Assembly: GCA_947173755.1 (NCBI GenBank)
Contig: CAMWGM010000050.1
Span: forward strand, 1 to 8,613
Direction of reading: 5' to 3'
Origin: an uncultured Muribaculaceae bacterium
GTDB taxonomy: Bacteria; Bacteroidota; Bacteroidia; Bacteroidales; Muribaculaceae
Length of the DNA: 8,613 nucleotides
Under the pieces are notes generated by a model. That model ran no database searches and was not told the DNA's origin. It saw only the letters and a program-made list of their open reading frames with translations. The position numbers and the translations under genes are program-made. This document shows, in pieces, positions 6,544-8,613 of the stretch (within the stretch, counting starts at the first letter, position 1; each line of letters begins with the position of its first letter).

Positions 6544-7731
6544 ATGAAATGGTTTGTAAATCTCTTTAGGGTGTTCCGCCGCGAGATGTGGCGTGTGTTC
6601 ACCGACGTCGGGGTTCTGATCTTTTTCTTCGGATTGCCGCTGGCTTATCCCGTGGTCTACACACTCATCTACAATCCCGAGGTGGTGACGGAAATCCCGA
6701 CAGTCATAGTCGACCACTCGCGCACGGCGGAAAGCCGCGATCTTGTCAGAGCGATCGGTTCGACACAGGCGGTGAAAGTGATAGGCTATGCCGCCGACCT
6801 TGCCGAGGCCAAACGCGCGTGGGCAGAGAAGAAATGTTACGGCGTGGTGGAGATCCCGGCTGACTATGCCTCGAGAATAGGAACAGGCAAACCTGTAAAC
6901 GTGGACTTCTATTCCGATGTGTCGCTGCTGCTGCGTTACCGTCAGTATCTCTTCGCGCTCACGGGAGTGCAGATCGACAAAGTGCAGCAGATCACGGCCG
7001 AGCGAATCACCACTCTGGCGGGAGGAGCCGAGACGATGGTGAGCGGTCTGCCAGTCAACACGCAGAGCAACCTCATGGGTGACACATCGCAGGGTTTCGC
7101 GTCGTTCGTCATGCCGGGCGTGTTTATCCTCATACTCCAGCAGAGCATGATACTCGGTGTGTGCTGTCTGGCGGGAACTGCCAACGACCGTCGGCGTTTC
7201 CGTCGGCAGGGGAGGGCGGATGTGCCTATCCCCGGCGATGATTATTCGGGAGCGGGACCGGTCACGGTCGTGCTTGGAAAGACGCTCTGTTATGTGGTGA
7301 TCTATCTGCCGCTCGCCTACTTTATCCTTACGATAGTCCCCGAAGTGTTCTCGCTGCCACATGTGCAGAGCGCATCCCAGTATATGCCCTTCGTTTTCCC
7401 CGTGCTTGTGGCGTCGGCGCTTCTGGCCCAGACACTTCAGGTGTTTGTCAGGGAGAGAGAGTCATGTTTCCCGCTGATCGTGTTCACCTCGGTGGTGTTC
7501 CTCTTCATGTCGGGACTGACATGGCCGCGTTATGCGTTCAATCAGTTCCAGTTGTTCATTGCCGATCTTGTGCCGGCCACATGGGGTGTCAACGGATTTA
7601 TCCGCATCACGTCCGACGGCTCAACACTCAGCAACGTGGCCGGTTTCTACCGACCGCTGTGGTATCTTTCCGCCGGCTATTTCATCACTGCCGTGTTGCT
7701 GCGCGGTTACGTATTCAGGAAGAAAGCCTGA
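6544..7731 (+). CDS. ABC-2 type transporter permease, second of a pair
   Basis: The protein (395 residues) has the same plan as its upstream neighbour. A basic amphipathic N-terminus (MKWFVNLFRVFRREMWRVF) leads into TM1 (about 22-42). A large extracytoplasmic domain (about 45-185) contains IPTVIVDHSRTAESRDLVRA (51-70) and CYGVVEIPADYA (98-109). Membrane segments lie at about 188-210, 243-265, 281-302, 309-324, 333-347 and 371-388. The cytoplasmic loop at 211-240 is strongly basic and Pro/Gly-rich (DRRRFRRQGRADVP) and would face an ATPase. The block FMSGLTWPRYAFNQF (321-335) is characteristic. I chose ATG 6544. A TTG two codons upstream (6538) is less likely, and the nearer ATG at 6531 is in another frame and stops after 12 codons. 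This is the last gene of the operon: a strong terminator follows 25 bp later, and no ATPase gene lies between. Confidence 0.9.
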   Translation: MKWFVNLFRVFRREMWRVFTDVGVLIFFFGLPLAYPVVYTLIYNPEVVTEIPTVIVDHSRTAESRDLVRAIGSTQAVKVIGYAADLAEAKRAWAEKKCYGVVEIPADYASRIGTGKPVNVDFYSDVSLLLRYRQYLFALTGVQIDKVQQITAERITTLAGGAETMVSGLPVNTQSNLMGDTSQGFASFVMPGVFILILQQSMILGVCCLAGTANDRRRFRRQGRADVPIPGDDYSGAGPVTVVLGKTLCYVVIYLPLAYFILTIVPEVFSLPHVQSASQYMPFVFPVLVASALLAQTLQVFVRERESCFPLIVFTSVVFLFMSGLTWPRYAFNQFQLFIADLVPATWGVNGFIRITSDGSTLSNVAGFYRPLWYLSAGYFITAVLLRGYVFRKKA

Positions 7732-7756
7732 ACTTGACATTTTGAATGTATTTTTG

Positions 7757-7795
7757 AATTTCGCTCTTCTGCTTGCGCAGGAGGGCGAAATTTTT
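7757..7795 (+). terminator. Rho-independent terminator of the TolC/HlyD/ABC-2 operon
   Basis: The arms 7757-7772 (AATTTCGCTCTTCTGC) and 7777-7792 (GCAGGAGGGCGAAATT) pair over 16 bp with two G-U wobbles and a 4-base loop, TTGC. The right arm runs directly into a T run (TTTTT, 7791-7795). It lies 25 bp after the last permease stop and would separate this operon from the RND adaptor gene downstream. Confidence 0.88.
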
Positions 7796-7830
7796 GATAT
7801 CCGGAGATGAAAGGAAGTGAGAAACGCGCT

Positions 7831-7856
7831 TAATTCTATGAGTGAATATAGAATTA
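7831..7856. promoter_or_regulatory. 26-bp inverted repeat, candidate operator of the RND efflux operon
   Basis: TAATTCTAT (7831-7839) and ATAGAATTA (7848-7856) are perfect 9-bp arms around an 8-base spacer. The dyad ends 5 bp before the -7 element TATCTTTG and covers the expected -33 position, where a TetR- or MarR-type dimer could block RNA polymerase. No TTTG is present there, so activation is also possible. The sequence is unrelated to the dyad at 2730-2753. Confidence 0.6.
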
Positions 7857-7861
7857 TTTCT

Positions 7862-7869
7862 TATCTTTG
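7862..7869 (+). promoter_or_regulatory. Bacteroidota -7 promoter element (TATCTTTG) for the RND efflux adaptor gene
   Basis: TATCTTTG matches TAnnTTTG exactly and lies 27 bp before the chosen ATG (7897) of the RND adaptor. Initiation would fall near 7875-7877, giving a leader of about 20 nt. It lies downstream of the terminator at 7757-7795, so the adaptor operon has its own promoter. Confidence 0.65.
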
Positions 7870-7896
7870 CGATTATTTATCATTCGTAGAGAAGGA

Positions 7897-8613
7897 ATGA
7901 ACAATTCTAAACAAATGTCGTCGAAATCTGCAATACGACGAAATATAAGAAGATTACTCTCGCATGACAGGAAGTCGTGGCTCGTCATAGTGCTGATAGT
8001 GCTGATCATATCGGCCATAATTTATTTTGCCTTGAGACCCCGTCATCACGAAGTGGTGCTCCCGACCGTAGAGGTTTCGGATGTCGACACGACCACGGTC
8101 AATATCTACGGAGAGTATGTGGGACGCATCCGCGCGCAGCAGTTCGTAGAGATTCATGCACGCGTCGAGGGTTATCTCGAGCGGATGCTGTTCAAGGAGG
8201 GATCATATATCGAGAAAGGGCAGACCCTTTTCGTGATAGACCCCCGAGTCTATGAGGCGCATGTCAACCGTGCGCGGGCGCAATTGAACAAGGCGCTTGC
8301 CCAGGCGCAGAAGGCTGACCGCGATCTGAAGCGCATCCGTCCGCTGTATGAGCAGAACGCGGCCTCTCAACTTGATCTTGACAATGCCATAGCGGCTTCG
8401 GAAAGTGCAAATGCCGAGGTGACGGTGGCTCAGGCTGACCTGACACAGGCGGAACTTATACTCAGTTATACCCGCGTCATCTCGCCGATCTCGGGATATA
8501 TCTCCGAACGTGTCGCCGACATAGGGACACTCGTCGGCCCATCGGCGGGGAAGTCACTTCTGGCAACAGTGGTGAAGAGCGATACGGTCAGGATCGATTT
8601 CTCGATGCCTGCG
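7897..8613 (+). CDS. RND efflux periplasmic adaptor, AcrA/MexA family (3' end cut by window edge)
   Basis: The frame is open from ATG 7897 to the right edge, giving 239 residues; a full adaptor of this family is about 350-400. An Arg/Lys-rich cytoplasmic N-terminus precedes one membrane segment (about 28-46, WLVIVLIVLIISAIIYFAL). The first beta strands include VNIYGEYVGRIRAQQ (68-82), and the lipoyl half holds ARVEGYLERMLFKEGSYIEK (88-107) and GQTLFVIDPRVYEA (108-121). The coiled-coil hairpin (about 117-185) has a tip RIRPLYEQNAAS (146-157) that fits RxxxLxxxxxxS for TolC docking. The second lipoyl half is TRVISPISGYISERVADIGT (192-211). The usual lipobox Cys of AcrA is absent, so this adaptor appears to be membrane-anchored. 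An in-frame ATG at 7915 is an alternative start; a GAAGGA directly abuts 7897, too close to act as its ribosome site. An RND permease and a second outer-membrane channel would be expected to follow. Confidence 0.9.
   Translation, partial: MNNSKQMSSKSAIRRNIRRLLSHDRKSWLVIVLIVLIISAIIYFALRPRHHEVVLPTVEVSDVDTTTVNIYGEYVGRIRAQQFVEIHARVEGYLERMLFKEGSYIEKGQTLFVIDPRVYEAHVNRARAQLNKALAQAQKADRDLKRIRPLYEQNAASQLDLDNAIAASESANAEVTVAQADLTQAELILSYTRVISPISGYISERVADIGTLVGPSAGKSLLATVVKSDTVRIDFSMPA

Noticed and set aside
5903..6547. A 214-codon plus-strand open frame overlapping the first permease
   Set aside because: It is an out-of-frame shadow; the permease frame there encodes clear membrane segments.
6505..7362. 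A 285-codon minus-strand open frame
   Set aside because: It is antisense to the second permease and its translation is Arg/His-rich without any motif.
1..8613. Mobile elements, CRISPR arrays, tRNA or rRNA genes
   Set aside because: I saw no transposase or integrase frames, terminal inverted repeats, regularly spaced direct repeats or RNA gene signatures on either strand.

Overview
The window looks like chromosomal DNA of a gut-type Bacteroidota, probably order Bacteroidales and perhaps Muribaculaceae-like. Three things point there. Promoters carry the Bacteroidota -7 element TAnnTTTG, seen three times. Start codons follow A/T-rich leaders with no clear Shine-Dalgarno. The YfhO-type membrane protein and the TolC/HlyD/ABC-2 gene order are familiar from that phylum. 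The family-level placement is a guess from composition and gene content.

Layout. (1) Positions 1-2629 lie on the minus strand: a small lipoprotein gene of unknown function (2084-2629), then after 39 bp a large polytopic YfhO-family membrane protein (1-2044) that runs off the left edge. They look like one transcription unit. (2) Positions 2630-2794 form a divergent promoter region, with one -7 element per direction and a perfect 7-bp inverted repeat just past the plus-strand -7 element. (3) Positions 2795-7731 are a four-gene plus-strand operon: TolC-type outer-membrane channel, HlyD-type adaptor, and two ABC-2 type permeases. It ends in a strong 16-bp rho-independent terminator (7757-7795). 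No ATP-binding cassette gene is present. (4) Positions 7796-7896 hold a second promoter, with a -7 element and a perfect 9-bp inverted repeat over the place where the -33 element would be. (5) From 7897 to the right edge runs a truncated RND-type efflux adaptor (AcrA/MexA family), presumably the first gene of an RND pump operon.

How the genes fit together. The window joins two envelope-spanning efflux systems in tandem on the same strand. The first has a channel, an adaptor and a likely heterodimeric ABC-2 permease pair, but no ATPase of its own. The second is an RND pump seen only by its adaptor. Both adaptors keep the RxxxLxxxxxxS hairpin-tip pattern associated with TolC docking. Each promoter has its own, unrelated dyad, which suggests separate regulators. 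The lipoprotein/YfhO unit on the other strand is probably an unrelated envelope function. No RNA genes, insertion sequences, CRISPR arrays or other mobile elements were seen. The most interesting points are the ATPase-less operon, the two operator-like dyads and the probably leaderless lipoprotein mRNA.
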